From: Lojkania enalia
Lineage: Eukaryota; Ascomycota; Dothideomycetes; Pleosporales
Length of the DNA: 64,000 nucleotides
Assembly (NCBI GenBank): GCA_010094045.1
Contig: ML986583.1
Span: forward strand, 33,951 to 97,950
Reading direction: 5' to 3'
Shown here: in pieces, positions 35,354 through 47,198 of the stretch
Layout of the letters: each line of letters starts with the position of its first letter
How positions within the stretch are numbered: the first letter of the stretch is position 1
The notes under the pieces: generated by a model
Seen by the model: the letters and a program-made list of their open reading frames with translations, nothing else
The model's database searches: none
Told to the model about the DNA's origin: nothing
Made by a program: the position numbers and the translations under genes

Positions 35354-35905
35354 TTGATATCCACAGATTCCGGGTTTGATAATAGATTAATGTTGTTTAT
35401 AATCATGATGAAATTCGGACTAGACCTTTTCATGGTTTATTCCATTTCTACTCTACTTTTTGCGCACGTCAGCCGGGTAATTCTTCTAAAAATAAAATAT
35501 ATCTAGGGTAATTCTGAGATATTTTCCTAGATATATAACCTCGAACAGCCTTTTTATATAAACGCAGTTCCTTTTCCATCAGATACCCACCATATGTCAC
35601 GAAAAGCCTCTATCAGGACATCGGGTCGAAGTATACGCCGATGACACTCTTGTAAATTGGCGGACATGGTCGATATATACCGCGTTGTCAAGTACTCACA
35701 GTGCTTGGAGCACGAGCGCCCAGAGTATGTGAGTTTTCCGAAGGTTTCCTGACCACACTTTCCGACGGAAAACCCCATTATCGGTATCGGTTCCCTCCCG
35801 ACCATTATGCATATCATCAATGCCCGCCGCATCTAAGATGGACCGAGAGTCTTTGAAAGATATGGGCATCAGCATTCAAATATTTCATCTGATATTCTAG
35901 AAATC
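35354..35905. promoter_or_regulatory. intergenic/promoter upstream of dialkylglycine decarboxylase-like gene
   Basis: 552 bases with AT-rich patches (35495-35560). It holds the 3' flank of the regulator gene and the promoter of the next gene. No coding content supported. Confidence 0.5.
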
Positions 35906-37298
35906 ATGACCGATTTATATGATAATGTCAACGAAGCTCAGCTTCAAGCGGACGCATCGTCAACGCTCCTTACTTATGGTAGCAAATTCCACCCCGACAT
36001 CATCACTCAGGCAAAAGGCATATACATCTATACTGCGTCTGGCCATCGAATGCTGGATTGGACATCAGGTCAAATGTCGTGTTTGATTGGCCACGGGAAC
36101 TGCGAAATTGTCGAAGTCGTCACGAAGCATGCTAAGTCTCTCGACCACCTGTTCAGCGGAATGCTATCCCCCCCTGTCATATCTTTGGCGAAAAGATTGA
36201 TAGCTCTGACGCCGCCCGGATTAGATAAAGCATTCTTTTTAAGCACTGGCGGGGAGAGTAATGAGGCTGCTTTACGATTAGCAAAACTATACACGGGCAA
36301 GTATGAGGTTGTGGGATTGAGTGCCAGCTGGCATGGAATGGGAGGTGCAGCGAATGGCGCACAGTATAAAACTGGCCGTTCTGGATATGGGCCTGTTGTA
36401 AGCAGTTTCAGATAAACACTCCTTTGGCTACTGATTGACATTCACAAAGCTTCCCGGAAACTTTGCCCTTCCGGCTCCGAATGCGTACCGATCAATTTTT
36501 CGGCATCCTGATGGCTCCTATGACTGGCGGACAGAGCTCGACTATGGTTTCTCCCTCATTGATTGCCAATCTGCTGGTTCCCTTGCGGCTGTCATTGTTG
36601 AGCCGATACTATCCTCTGGTGGGATGCATCCCCTACCACCGGGCTACCTCAAAGCATTGAAGGAGCATTGCGAGCGAAGAGGCATGCTTCTTATCACTGA
36701 CGAAGCACAAACTGCCATTGGCAGAGCTGGTGATATGTTTGCTTTTATGCACGAAGGGGATGGAATTGTGCCCGATATTCTTACGCTCAGCAAGACCCTC
36801 GGAAATGGACTGCCGCTGAGTGCCGTCCTTACAAGCGACAAGATCGCGCAATTTGCTAAGGAAGCAAACTACATGTTCTATACTACCCACGTCAACGACC
36901 CTCTTCCCGCGGCGGTAGGCGATAAAGTTCTGGAAATAGTTGTCCGTGATAGGCTCGTCGAGCGATCTCGAGAACTAGGTGAGGTGCTTCAACAAGGCTT
37001 ACGTCGGTTGCAGTCGCGATATGGATGCATCGGGGACGTTCGAGGCCGCGGCTTGATGGCTGGTGTCGAGATCGTGACGGACAAGACGACAAAAGCGCCG
37101 GGTATGGAACTTGGGGATAGAGTTGGCACTCGGATGACAGAGTTGGGACTGTGGGCGCAGTTAGGAACAATGAAGAGCTTTTCTGGTGTTTTTAGGATTT
37201 CGCCACCTATTACTATATCGTTGGAAGAATTACAGGAGGGATTGGACATCATGGAGAAGGCGTTTGCAACTACGGAAGGAACGATGCCATTGTATTAG
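35906..37298 (+). CDS. 2,2-dialkylglycine decarboxylase-like class III aminotransferase
   Basis: Exons 35906-36397 and 36450-37298 (52-bp intron) give 446 residues, the length of the bacterial enzyme (about 430). The family is PLP-dependent fold type I. Dialkylglycine decarboxylase decarboxylates 2-aminoisobutyrate or isovaline to ketone plus CO2 and then transaminates pyruvate to alanine. The sequence follows that branch rather than ornithine or GABA aminotransferases: LDWTSGQMSCLIGH with Q56, LDHLFSGMLSPPV, PPGLDKAFFLSTGGESNEAA, SASWHGMGGAA with W142, EPILSSGG, DEAQT with D248, LSKTLGNGLPL with PLP lysine K279, FYTTHVNDPLPAAVG, GDVRGRGL and GVFRISPP with R413. These correspond to Q52, W138, K272 and R406 of the Burkholderia enzyme. 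No targeting signal is evident, so it is probably cytosolic. An alternative is another class III aminotransferase of related specificity. Confidence 0.9.
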
Positions 37299-37652
37299 AA
37301 AACGGAGTAACATATTTCCCAAGGAGCAAGTTCATGGGTGTTGTTGCGAGAGCGCGATTTAGAATGGTAATCTTAGAAGACTTCAGGGGGTGTCATTTTG
37401 TTTATTTGAAGACGCGATACAAAGGCGAAGCGGGCATTAAATTGGTCGCCCTTAAATACTTTATTGGTACTACAAATATTAGATTGCATGTATTAAGTTC
37501 TTATCTCAGCCTCGCTCCCTTTCGAGCTCGGCCGCAATCCCTTGGTTGTAGCACTAAGCCCCCGGTCAGATCGCCGTCCATATGTGTGATTGCATGTGAC
37601 CTTAAATTTTCGACATCGGTATCAATGGCAATACAACTCCCCACATAGCGCT
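37299..37652. other. intergenic
   Basis: 354 bases between convergently unrelated same-strand genes. Nothing recognised. Confidence 0.4.
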
Positions 37653-40026
37653 ATGAGCAGACTGAAAGTTCTTAGCATCGCTGCCCCCATAGTCCAAGTC
37701 GTAGATACTGGCAACCGCATTTCGCAGACAGTTTATGCATACGCGGGGCCTGTCAAGTCTTCTGATAAGCGCCTAAAGGTCATTGCGGATCATGTTAAAG
37801 CTGCTTCGGACACTGTTCGACACGTAGCTGAGCTGTTTGACCACTATGGGTTTGGCAGGAGCGTCGGTGGTAAGGAGGCCGGGACGGTGAATGAGTGTGT
37901 CATGAAGTGTGAGGAAGCCTTGAAGAATATTGAAAAATATGTCACGGAAGCGAAGCATGCGTTGCATTTTTGCGTCCGAGAGAGTACTAGACGAGTATAT
38001 TGTGACAAAGCTGACGCTTCGCAAAAGAGCACCTAAATGGAGATTTCTGCTTCGAGAGCGTAAGCTTGAGCTTCTTGACTCAAGATTGGAGCAAATGAAG
38101 GTTTCACTGAATACCATGCTCGGTGTTACCAAAAACAAGAATGATCTGAAATGCGCGATTGAGAAGGTTAAGCTGCAGGCCAGGTAAGTTGATGAGATTC
38201 AAAGGCTGCTTTCGCAGAATAAATTGAGATGATGAAGGGATCAGCAATTCCTGCAAGGCATTGAGGCCCTGAGAGTAGCCAAGGAAGCCTCTAATGTGCG
38301 ATATGAAGAACTGGAGAAGAGTTACAATCGACTCGTACAATCCATGAAGAAGGATGAGCCAGCCCTCATTATACGGCTAGAAGGACCGATTTCATTCAAG
38401 ACCGATTTCTTCACCTTGTTAGACAAACTAGGACTCGGAAGAAAAATTTTTTTTTAAATAATATTTATATATATATATATGTTTTACCAGGCGCCATCCT
38501 CTCCGACGTCAGTGACTACTTTCGCTATTGCGCCAAAATATCCTGAGGTTCTGGGCCGATCCAATGATGGTGAGGTTAATGCCACGACTAGGGTCTGGCA
38601 ACGGCCTGAACATCTCCTCGTTTAGCCTCCAAAAAGGCCTAGGGGCCCCGAAAGGACCTCTTCTCGCGAACTTGTTTGAAGACAATGGTGATTCTACGGA
38701 AAGGCAATATACCAGTGCGGCTTCAATTGCCAAAACCCTCTCAAACTCGGAGACTCATACCGTAAATACGCATACTCATAGCCCCACCATCTTGGACTTA
38801 GAAGAATATGCCACCTACGTTCTAGTTCTCCTTGACCGTATTTCCGCCATGCAGGAGCTACTACTTCAAGACTCAGTCTCCAACTTATCTCAGGACCGGA
38901 CTGCCCAACTGTCCCGGCGATATCGCATATCAAGCCGCTTGTGGAAAGAAGTGATGACTAAGAAACATATAGTTCAATAGAACCATTTGGGAACTGGCAC
39001 AAGCTTATGTCCAATCTGAATGCCAAAGTATACGATCAGTGGATGTATTCATACCCCGGCACTCGCAAACGTGACTCCACTGCAGCCGCAATGTGCCAAA
39101 CAGAGGGCCTGCCCCTGCCGCGCCATGGGCTCTCACTAGGCCCGCGAGAAGCCCCTACATTTTCTTCCCCATATTCTAGCTTTTATCCAAAACCATCCGT
39201 AGTAGGTGGCTGGGTGCCTTACTCCAGACCTATTCCCACCGCTCGCAGATCAGAACGATATGGGTTTGAAGCCGGCTTTGATCCTCAATCTACGTCGTTT
39301 CCCAAGAGTCCATGAACGCCACATTCTGTACCAGTATCCCTTCCGCCAGTCCCAGGAAACATATCATCGTCGGTCGAATAGTGTGGAAGCCGTCTAGCCG
39401 GACGACTATATCTCGTCAGGGGAGCGCTGGCTATCATTGATACCCCATTAAAACGGCGATGGAGGATATTACGGATAATAACTGCGGCTATAAAGGTATA
39501 ATGAAAGCTAAAACGGAGAGAAAAATGGAAGAAGCTGTTGAGAATGAGTCACCCACGGCCGGCATTCACCGGAAGCTAAATCTTCTACTCGCCCCGAACG
39601 AGCAGGAGTATAGACACCGGGAACAGATGGGAATGGATGACTTAGCGCCTCGGAACGCATCTACAAGCACTAATCCGCATGTATTGAAAGCGGTCAAAGT
39701 GTTTAAAATGGAATTGTATCGGAGTAGAGCTGAGTATAGCGATCTTATCTTTTCGCAAAGAATGGTATAGGCTGAGTAGCGAAACGAGCAAGGATGCCGA
39801 TATGGAGGTTCGAGAGGGCGAAGTCGGAGAATTTGACGCAAAACTCGGCGAGGAGATTGACGACCCACTATATAAGGAGATGATGGCAGCGCTAACGGGT
39901 GACAGTAGTAGCGAGGAGAGCGAGGATTTCAAAGTGGAGGTTCGAGATAGCGAGGCTAGAGAAGTGGGTGTAGATGTCGACGGGATCGAGAGGATGCTGA
40001 GAACCTGGACTAGCGTGTTTGGTTGA
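37653..40026 (+). pseudogene. HeLo-like/STAND-type N-terminal domain gene, disrupted
   Basis: 37653 starts MSRLKVLSIAAPIVQVVDTG, followed by helices typical of the fungal N-terminal domain found on STAND/NLR-like proteins (LKVIADHVKAASDTVRHVAE; CEEALKNIEKYVTEAKHAL). The frame ends at 38034. The continuation (LRKRAPKWRFLLRERKLELL, LEQMKVSLNTMLGVT) is in the next frame from about 37965, next to a T5 run, and then splices 38183/38238 into QQFLQGIEALRVAKEASNV, ending at 38457. Further coding-like pieces lie at 38528-38980, 39007-39315 and 39459-39770; the last breaks by frameshift into 39771-40026, which ends DGIERMLRTWTSVFG, a C-terminus like that of long members of this family. At least two frame breaks suggest one ancestral gene now decayed, or sequencing error. 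No nucleotide-binding or repeat domain is seen. Confidence 0.55.
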
Positions 40027-40827
40027 ATACCTAGGTAAGCGTTAAACTATTGCTGGGAGAGCTGTCATCGTTGTAGAGGAGGAGGAGGACGAGGAGGAAG
40101 GGCGGGTGAATTGTGACTTGTTGACTAAGCAATCCTAGTAGAGAGATGTCTATGTGGGAAATAAGTCCTTATAACCTCTTTCCCGGCCACTACCTATGAC
40201 TACTAGGTTCATGATAAGTTTAGCCATAACAACTAAAAGAAAAAAGGATAAAGGGCTCGATATCCCATATATATCTACAAAAAATGAATACGCTACACAA
40301 CTCAGCTCTACGCTATCCATCCATCTCCCCCTCATCACACCGCCTCACTCCATTCTAGAAACATCCCCTCCTGCAAAAAGAAGCACCCAGTCCAAATTAG
40401 ATAAATGATTTCCCTTGGCCCCCATAAAAGACCGCTTGTTTAGTATCTAGGTATTTAAAATGGTAGAAAGACGCCATAAAGACTCCATTGCCAACCGTAA
40501 AAGGAGAGCAGATAGATAGAATCCGTGCCCCATCTAGTAGACTATACATACATACCAAAATTGAAAATCATGCGGGCGCCACAACGCGATTTCTGCAAAA
40601 AGATTTTCCTTTGGCCCACGCTTGCGTGTGTGAGACATCTGAATGCACCGCCACTGAAGCGGAGATGAGAATGACTCAGAAAAGAGAAAGATTCCTTGAG
40701 AAAAATTCCCGAATACAAAAATATTAACCAAAAATAATTCTGCTTTGATAGACAAAACCTTAATAATTGCAGAAGAAATTCATTCAATTTCTCTCTCTGC
40801 TACACGGAAAGTGTCTGGCTATTTTAT
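40027..40827. other. intergenic region
   Basis: About 800 bases, AT-rich in part, with a TACCTAGGTA palindrome at 40028-40037. No supported gene; serves as 3' flank for both neighbours. Confidence 0.45.
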
Positions 40828-42895
40828 TCAATCCACTTTGATGCTCTTGTAAATCTTTAGCGTAAACATCCAGCTTGCAAAGAAACCAACCGTGCCTATT
40901 ATTAAAAATTGGTTAGCCGCGTTGAATGACTTTCACAAAAACAAAGTATATCGACAACTCACCAGTAAGAACAAAGAACAGCAAGCTCAGTAACGCGCTA
41001 TACCCCAGATACAGCACCCCGCTCGTCCAATTGCTAAAACTGACGCCCTTGATCCAATAAAGTAGTGCGCTTGCGAACACGTAGAAGGCGCTCGCCCCTG
41101 CTGTGCAGAAGCTCCTCCACTGCCAGTGGTAATTTTCCGCGCAGAGGAGGAAATATATCATGAGTACGGTGACGGCGGCGCATGTCATGATCATGAGCCC
41201 GAAGCAAATGAACAAGAATCCAAACATGTAGTATACTTTTGAGAACCAGATCGAGTTCATTATAAAGTAGAGCTCAACAAAGATGGCGCCAAATGGGAGG
41301 ACGCCGGCGAGGGCCATGGAGGGGAGTGGGCGGAGGTAGCCGCCCGCCGGCGGGATTTGACGAGGGATTTGGTTGGTGCGGACGGGGGCTTCGATGGCCG
41401 GCTGCTTGAAGCCGATCCATGAGCCAGCAACGCTGAGCGGGACGCTGATGACGAACCAGATTATAACCAGAACCAGCATGGTGGTGAATGGGACAGCACC
41501 CGATGCGCCTCGACCCCAGACGAAGAGGTTTAGGAGGAAGAAGACGGCGAAGACAAAGCCGGGAAGCGCAATGGGTGTCCAGAAAAATACCTGTTTCCAT
41601 GATTCGCCTTGGAAGAATTTATAGACGCGAGAGGATACATAGCCACCAATGAAGCCGAACAGGATGTAGAAGACGATAATGACGGTACCGAGGGAGCCGC
41701 GGCTGCTAGGGGACAGAAACCCGAGGAGGGCTATTGCTGCAAAGATGTTAGTAATCTGACGAAATGTTAATAGAAAACACCCACCAATTGTCAAGCCAGT
41801 CATCATGAAAAGCTGAGCACCGTTACCAACCAAGACAGAGAGGAATAGAGGGTTTTTCGGTGGCCGGAAAACGTCCCCGTGGACCAACTTCCACCCCGAA
41901 TCATCTTGAACGCCATCCTCAACCATTCCATTTGCGCCAAAGTCTTCGAGAGCGAGTTCGTCTAGACGGTTGTATCTCGCAATATCCTTCTTCAATGTCC
42001 GCACGAGGATGGTGCTAACCATACCAATCAGGAAGACAACAATAACGGCGGAGTTCACCAGCGAGAACCAATGAATCTTTGGGTCGTAGACATGCAGGTA
42101 CTTGTCCCACCGAGTCGCGAAAGATGTAGGACTCGAGCTCCAGTAGACGCTGTAGGTATATGTGACGAGATTCGGGCCATTCTCTTCCGGATTCTCCGTC
42201 GGCGCAAGCTTCGTGTCGCCCTTCGGACATTCTGCTTTCCCAGGTCCAACGTATTTCGAGTTAGCCATGGAAGAGGGTTCCACTAGAACCCCGACGACGC
42301 GGAATTGGTTTGGCGCGGCCTCATGGTAGTCAACCACAATGTCGTAGTGGTTGTGGAGTACGGGTAAATCACCATCGAACGTCCCGAGCGCGAATCCAGG
42401 GCTATAGAAGGGTTGGTCGGATTCGGGATCCCGCAGGAGCTGGGCGGCCGGTAGTCCATCGACCAACCAGTTCATGTCGTAGCCGCCATATATCAGGTTG
42501 TTCACAAACTTAGCGTCTCTGCCCGATAGGGTCTGCGTCTCGCACACAGCCTTGCACGTCTCATTTACCCCCATTTTAAGCTCGAACGGGCTCGTCTGTA
42601 TACGGTCTCCAAACAATATGCTCCCTAGGCTCTCGCGGATGTACTGTGGTCCGCCCTCGGGCTTACAGAAGTGGAAGGGCGGGTGGTAGTAGTCGTAGGA
42701 GAGGACGGAGCGTAGTTTAGGGTCATTTTGAGAGTCTGCAGGCGTCAGGTGGTTGACGTATAGCGGTACTTTGTCGCCGCTCTTGTATGACGTGGGTGCG
42801 ACGCCGGGAAAGTAAAAGGCTGAAGCCGGCAAGGGCATGAGGGCGACGATGGATGCTAGAATGGCGCTAGCGGGTGGTCTAGCTGACTGCCTCAT
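40828..42895 (-). CDS. emp70: Emp70/TM9SF nonaspanin endosomal membrane protein
   Basis: Exons 42895-41785, 41736-40963 and 40895-40828 give 650 residues. The 48-bp intron lies in frame, and removing it restores LTI-AIALLGFLSP, the family motif. The last small exon supplies GTVGFFASWMFTLKIYKSIK plus VD, the family C-terminus, a K-x-D/E-type COPI/Golgi retention tail. The order is a signal peptide (1-26, ending PLPASA), a luminal domain with FYFPGVAP, SYDYYHPPFHFC, ESLGSILFGDRI, and the C-x3-C of CKAVC, then TM1 (about 290) and a block of eight further hydrophobic segments containing HGDVFRPPKNP. Emp70/TMN proteins reside in Golgi and endosomes and affect adhesion, copper and membrane-protein sorting. 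The extension without the final splice (ending at 40913) is rejected because it loses the conserved tail. Confidence 0.95.
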
Positions 42896-43766
42896 GATGG
42901 ATGAGCGCGAGGAGGCGGGTGTGGAGGTCGAGGAGCAATGGCGGACGGCGCTGGATTATCGCCAACGGTGATCAGCTTTCAGATTTCCAGGAGGATGGAT
43001 GCGAGGTGCGAGGCGCAGACACCCACAGGCAACCCTGGGGGCTGCTAGACCAAGGAGACTAGTCCAGGGATATGTTTGGAAGTAAGGATGGACGGGATCG
43101 ATGGTGGAGAATTGATTGCAGCGCGGCTTCGGCAGAGGTGAGCGGGCGTGGCTGGGCGTATGTACTGTATCCAGATAGTGAATACCTAACAAATGTCGTT
43201 CATGAAAGCTGTCCAAAGCTCCGACGTGCCGCAAGCCACGCACGTGCCCCACCCGATTCGCGCTAGCCAAGCTACTAATGCCTGCGCTCCACGACTAGCT
43301 TTGCCAACCGTCACTTCACGTCAAGCTTCCTTTCCATGCCCCCATATCGGCATGGATATGAACACTACCAGCACCTTGTTATATATAGTAAGCAGCGCGC
43401 TTCCAGGTCTGAGGCAGAAAGACAGTAAATGCAAAGATTGCAATCTATTCGCTGTTCTACATGCACACGCCGACAAACAGTAAACACGCCATCTCGGGAC
43501 CAATGGCTGACGGGGAGCTACAGAGTGGAGGAGCGTTTCCTATCCAGCGCACACCAATCGTTTTCCCCTCCTTTCCCCCTCCCAAAACAGTCCGTATTTA
43601 CATCAGTCACGATGTCCCGTAAACTTCCGTACGCCGAAGCGATTCGGGCCTCCACACACGCATGCGTCCCTCGTGCATGCTACAGTTGTAAAGAAACCCA
43701 GACAATGCGCTGTTGATATCACAAACCCAAGAAACACCGACCAAGAACTGGAACACTTGGAATTTC
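42896..43766. other. intergenic region
   Basis: About 870 bases holding the emp70 promoter (read leftward) and the 3' flank of ncs1. No gene supported. Confidence 0.45.
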
Positions 43767-44942
43767 CTACACGAGCCCGTCGTATAGAGATAGAGCCGAG
43801 ACAATTGTTTCGTCGCGCTTAGAGCCCTCCTTAAACTCGGCCATGTCTAGACTGCCGTTCTCGTCCTTGTCCATCATCCGGAATATCTTGCGTACGCGCT
43901 TCTCCGGCGTGTCTTCGTCTTCGGGGAGCTTGACCATGGAGCCAACCTGGACTCGTTAGTAGGCGGACATTTCACCGCGGATGCTCACCCACCATCTTGT
44001 ATATTGCCTCGACAATCGCAAGCATTTCTTCGTAGCTAATCTTCCCGTCGCCGTCGATGTCGTACAGCTGGAACGCCCAGTCGAGCTTGTCCTCCATCTT
44101 GCCGCGGCTGGTGACGCTGAGGGCGCAGATAAATTCCTTGAAGTCAATAGTCCCGGATTTGTCTGCATCGAACACGTTGAAGACGTAATCTGCAAACGAT
44201 GACGGGTCGCCGAAGGGGAAAAACTGCTTATAAATCTTCTGGAACTCTTCCTTGGTGAGCATGCCAGACGGGCAGTCCTTCAGGAAGCCTGTGTATGCTC
44301 AGTCCACGTCACTCACGCAGTGTCTATGGTGGCCTACCCTTGTACCATTGCTGTAGTTCCTTCTTGTCGAAGTGGGTCGCTTTCTGGAGGTCTGCCAGCT
44401 CTTGCTGAGACAGCTTGCTCTGGCTATGGAGGTGCACTGTCAGCCTCTGATCATTGAGTGTAATGTGCTCCACTTGGCACTTCGCAGCCAGCGCGGACTC
44501 GAGCGATTTGATCCCGTTAGAGAAGGTGACATGGCGGAGCAATCGGTAACGTTCGTAGCCGGGCTCGTCGTGGTTAGGTATTGAATTTCCGCGTGGTCGA
44601 GCAAAGTTGAGCGGTGGGTGGCTGTGGGCCAGTAGGGGCACCTCCCGCGTCCCCAACGACATGCGCGTAGGAGACATGGCTGTATCGGCATGGTCGTCGT
44701 GCGGATGGGGAGGCTCAAGGTGCATGGCGTCGACGAACGAAGGCATTCGGAAATAAGGGTGTAGTTGTCGAAACCACTCAAATGACGCACGGAAGCCATG
44801 GCGCACTGGCGTTGAGCAGCGCTGCCCTCGCGCGGTGGTCCGAGTGGGTATTACAGTGAAAGGCAGGAGGAGTCCAGAGCTGGAGTATGACGCTGCGGTG
44901 CCGCCGCGGGGAAAAGAAAGCGCGCACTTACGATTTACCCAT
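43767..44942 (-). CDS. ncs1: neuronal calcium sensor 1 (frequenin) homologue
   Basis: Four exons, 44942-44932, 44423-44338, 44288-43993 and 43946-43767, give 190 residues, exactly the family length. The first exon encodes only MGK and part of Ser4, followed by a 508-bp intron; the start is fixed by the N-myristoylation signal MGKSQSKLS. EF-hand 1 is degenerate ([13 protein letters not shown] with the usual C-P), while EF2 ([13 protein letters not shown]), EF3 ([13 protein letters not shown]) and EF4 ([13 protein letters not shown]) have full ligand sets. NCS-1 is a membrane-anchored calcium-myristoyl switch protein; in yeasts it activates the phosphatidylinositol 4-kinase Pik1 or affects calcium tolerance. 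Introns of 49 and 46 bp follow in the body. Confidence 0.96.
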
Positions 44943-46013
44943 GGCTCGGGCGGATGCACCTGCTGCAACGCAGAGGCTTGGGCTACAGATGAGGATGCGC
45001 GCGGAGGTGTAGGTAGAGTAGAGATGCAGCTGGTAGGGGAGGAGGAGCAGTGGTGGTGATGCTGGTGAGGTGAGGTCGAGAGGCTTAGGTAGGTGTGGCG
45101 GTCGCTGGCAGCGTTCGAGAGCCCTCGTATGGTGGGGTAATGGCAATGAATGAGGCGCAGTGCAATCGGCGGAGCTACAGCCTAGGTTGGGCGCCAATGC
45201 CGTACCACTTGTACCTATCAATTCGGCCAGACAACGCCGGAGGAGACGAAGAGAAAGAGGGGGAGAGGGAGAGAGGAATACACAGGATGAGGTGTGCGGG
45301 CAATGTCGCGACGGGAGCTGGAGGAAGGTTTCGGGGCTAAAAGACGGGTGACAGCTCGGCTTAGGCTGGATGCGACAAATATAGCGGCAGTCTAGGCCGA
45401 CGCTTCACCCATTTCCTGCATTATTAGTATTTCTACTGCGACACTTTGGCCCGAGAAGCGGTTTCGAGACGCCTGCAAATCGTGGGGGTTTCCTGAAGGA
45501 TGTTGTTCACAAGTGGGGACTGCACGCGACCGCCCTCAGCTGCGGGCGTCCTTGGGACTTCCAGCTTGACCTTGCCGTCTGCCGGCCTTCGGTATGCAGG
45601 TGTGTACCAATCCTATATTAAGCTGACCATCCAGCGCCGCGTTGCTGGCGCTGGGTCTAGCCTTACGCGCCCCCTCAGCTGCCGATGTGTGCCACGGGCT
45701 CTGCGCTGTGCTGTGCGCGATCCTTCCCGCGAACTCTCCAGTGAGTCGAGGTTGCATGTATATCACGTGATGGTTAACAGATTAACCCATTACGTACTAG
45801 GGCCATTTCCAGGTTCATCACCTAGCTTGTCTCGCTAGAAATCTTGTCTCACAACTCTGCCTTACCTAACTACCCACCTACCCTACCACGTGCCTCCCCA
45901 CCCGAATACCTACCTAGGTATAGTAGGGCGGCAGAGTATAGGTACCACTTGCATACCTAGGTACTACTCTATTACACGCCGCCATCCGAATAACGTACGT
46001 TAACGCTACAGCC
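44943..46013. promoter_or_regulatory. divergent promoter between ncs1 and med4
   Basis: 1.07 kb. The med4-proximal 120 bases carry two TACCTAGGTA palindromes (45911-45920, 45954-45963), a TACC-rich pyrimidine stretch at 45860-45900 and a CACGTG E-box-type site at 45887-45892. Frames up to 112 codons are not credible. Confidence 0.55.
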
Positions 46014-47007
46014 ATGGATGTCCTTCTAAACGCCCAGTTCCAGCGCGTTGAGACGGCCCTAAACACGCTCGTCGAGTCAATTGCGTCCTTCAACCCCTCC
46101 CCGCAGGCAGCCCTCGACCTCGTCGCAGCAGACGATGACTTGAACAGAGGCCTGGACCAGCGTGCGCGCACTCCCCCCTTACCCTCCCCCCCCCCAATTG
46201 CTAATTCCAATCCCTCCAGTCGCGGCTCACCAGGCAAACCACGCCCGCATCCTCGCCCTGCGCGCCGAAGAGGAAGCTCTCGAAACCCGCGTCAAAGCCT
46301 CAGTCGCAACCCTCGCCAGTCTCCGCCGCGAGCTCCAAGAAACCCCCGCAACCGCCTTCCCCGAGAACTCGCGCCCCATCCCATTCGATGAGCTGCTCCA
46401 ATTCGCCAAAAACATCTCCAAGCACACCGTCCCGCCCACGTACCGCGAGCCCGTACCGAAAGATGATGCTGGGCAGGACAAAGATGGGGGTGATGTTGGC
46501 TCCGGGGGCGTGCCATCTAATGGGATGAATACGCCTGCAATATCTGGGGCTGGAGCTGGAGCTGGCCCCGGCGCATCTGTTCCTGCAGACCAACCCGGAG
46601 GAAACGAGCAGCACAATAGCGAGCCGGAGGTACCAAAGGAAGTGACGCCTGAACAAGCCGAATGGCTCCGAAAGCTCTATGAGAGCGGGCGGCAGTGGAC
46701 GCCGTGGCCGCAGAACGAAAAGATCTGGCAGGGCAATCTGATGTGGATACAAGGCTATCTTGATAGGAACATCGACCCGGCAAGCATCGACATCCCAGCC
46801 GAGATCCGAACGCAGGAGAGGCTGATGATGGGCGAAAGATCCGGTGAGACAGAGGTTACTGCCGAGGAGAAACCGGGGGCAAAGGAGGAGCCACAGCCTG
46901 CAGAACTGGAAAGAACGGAACCCGAGGCCCCGGTGCGAAGGCCTAGTGCGCCTCAGCAACCTCAACAGCAGTTTACTGGATTCTTGTACGACGATGATGA
47001 TGACTAG
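46014..47007 (+). CDS. med4: Mediator complex subunit 4
   Basis: Exons 46014-46161 and 46220-47007 (58-bp intron) give 311 residues. The splice joins DLVAADDDLNRGLDQ to LAAHQANHARILALRAEE, reconstituting the Med4 N-terminal coiled coil. FDELLQFAKNISKHTVPPTY is the most diagnostic patch of the family, and PWPQNEKIWQGNLMWIQGYL follows. A Gly/Ala/Pro linker separates them, and the C-terminus is acidic, ending in FLYDDDDD. Med4 belongs to the Mediator middle module and links activators to RNA polymerase II in the nucleus. Frames in the reverse strand are shadows. Confidence 0.93.
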
Positions 47008-47198
47008 GATGATGACTAGTAGGTGGCGGGGTTATCTGATCACATTATACCCGTTTCTAGAGACTTGCTGAATATTCGGTAGGGGGTCTCTAGGCCAAGT
47101 TTTCCTATATTAAGTCGAACCGTTGGACCAAGTATCACATCTATCTACTGAGTCGAACTTATGTTCTTTTGACCTCCCGACCTCAGCACCACCATCCC

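Noticed and set aside
40913..40962. Reading emp70 straight through to a stop at 40913
   Set aside because: A consensus GTGAGT donor at 40962 and a downstream exon restore the conserved GTVGFF...KVD tail.
44324..44968. 214-codon minus-strand frame across ncs1 intron 1
   Set aside because: It reads through the 508-bp intron; only its last 28 codons belong to ncs1, and the myristoylation exon fixes the real start.
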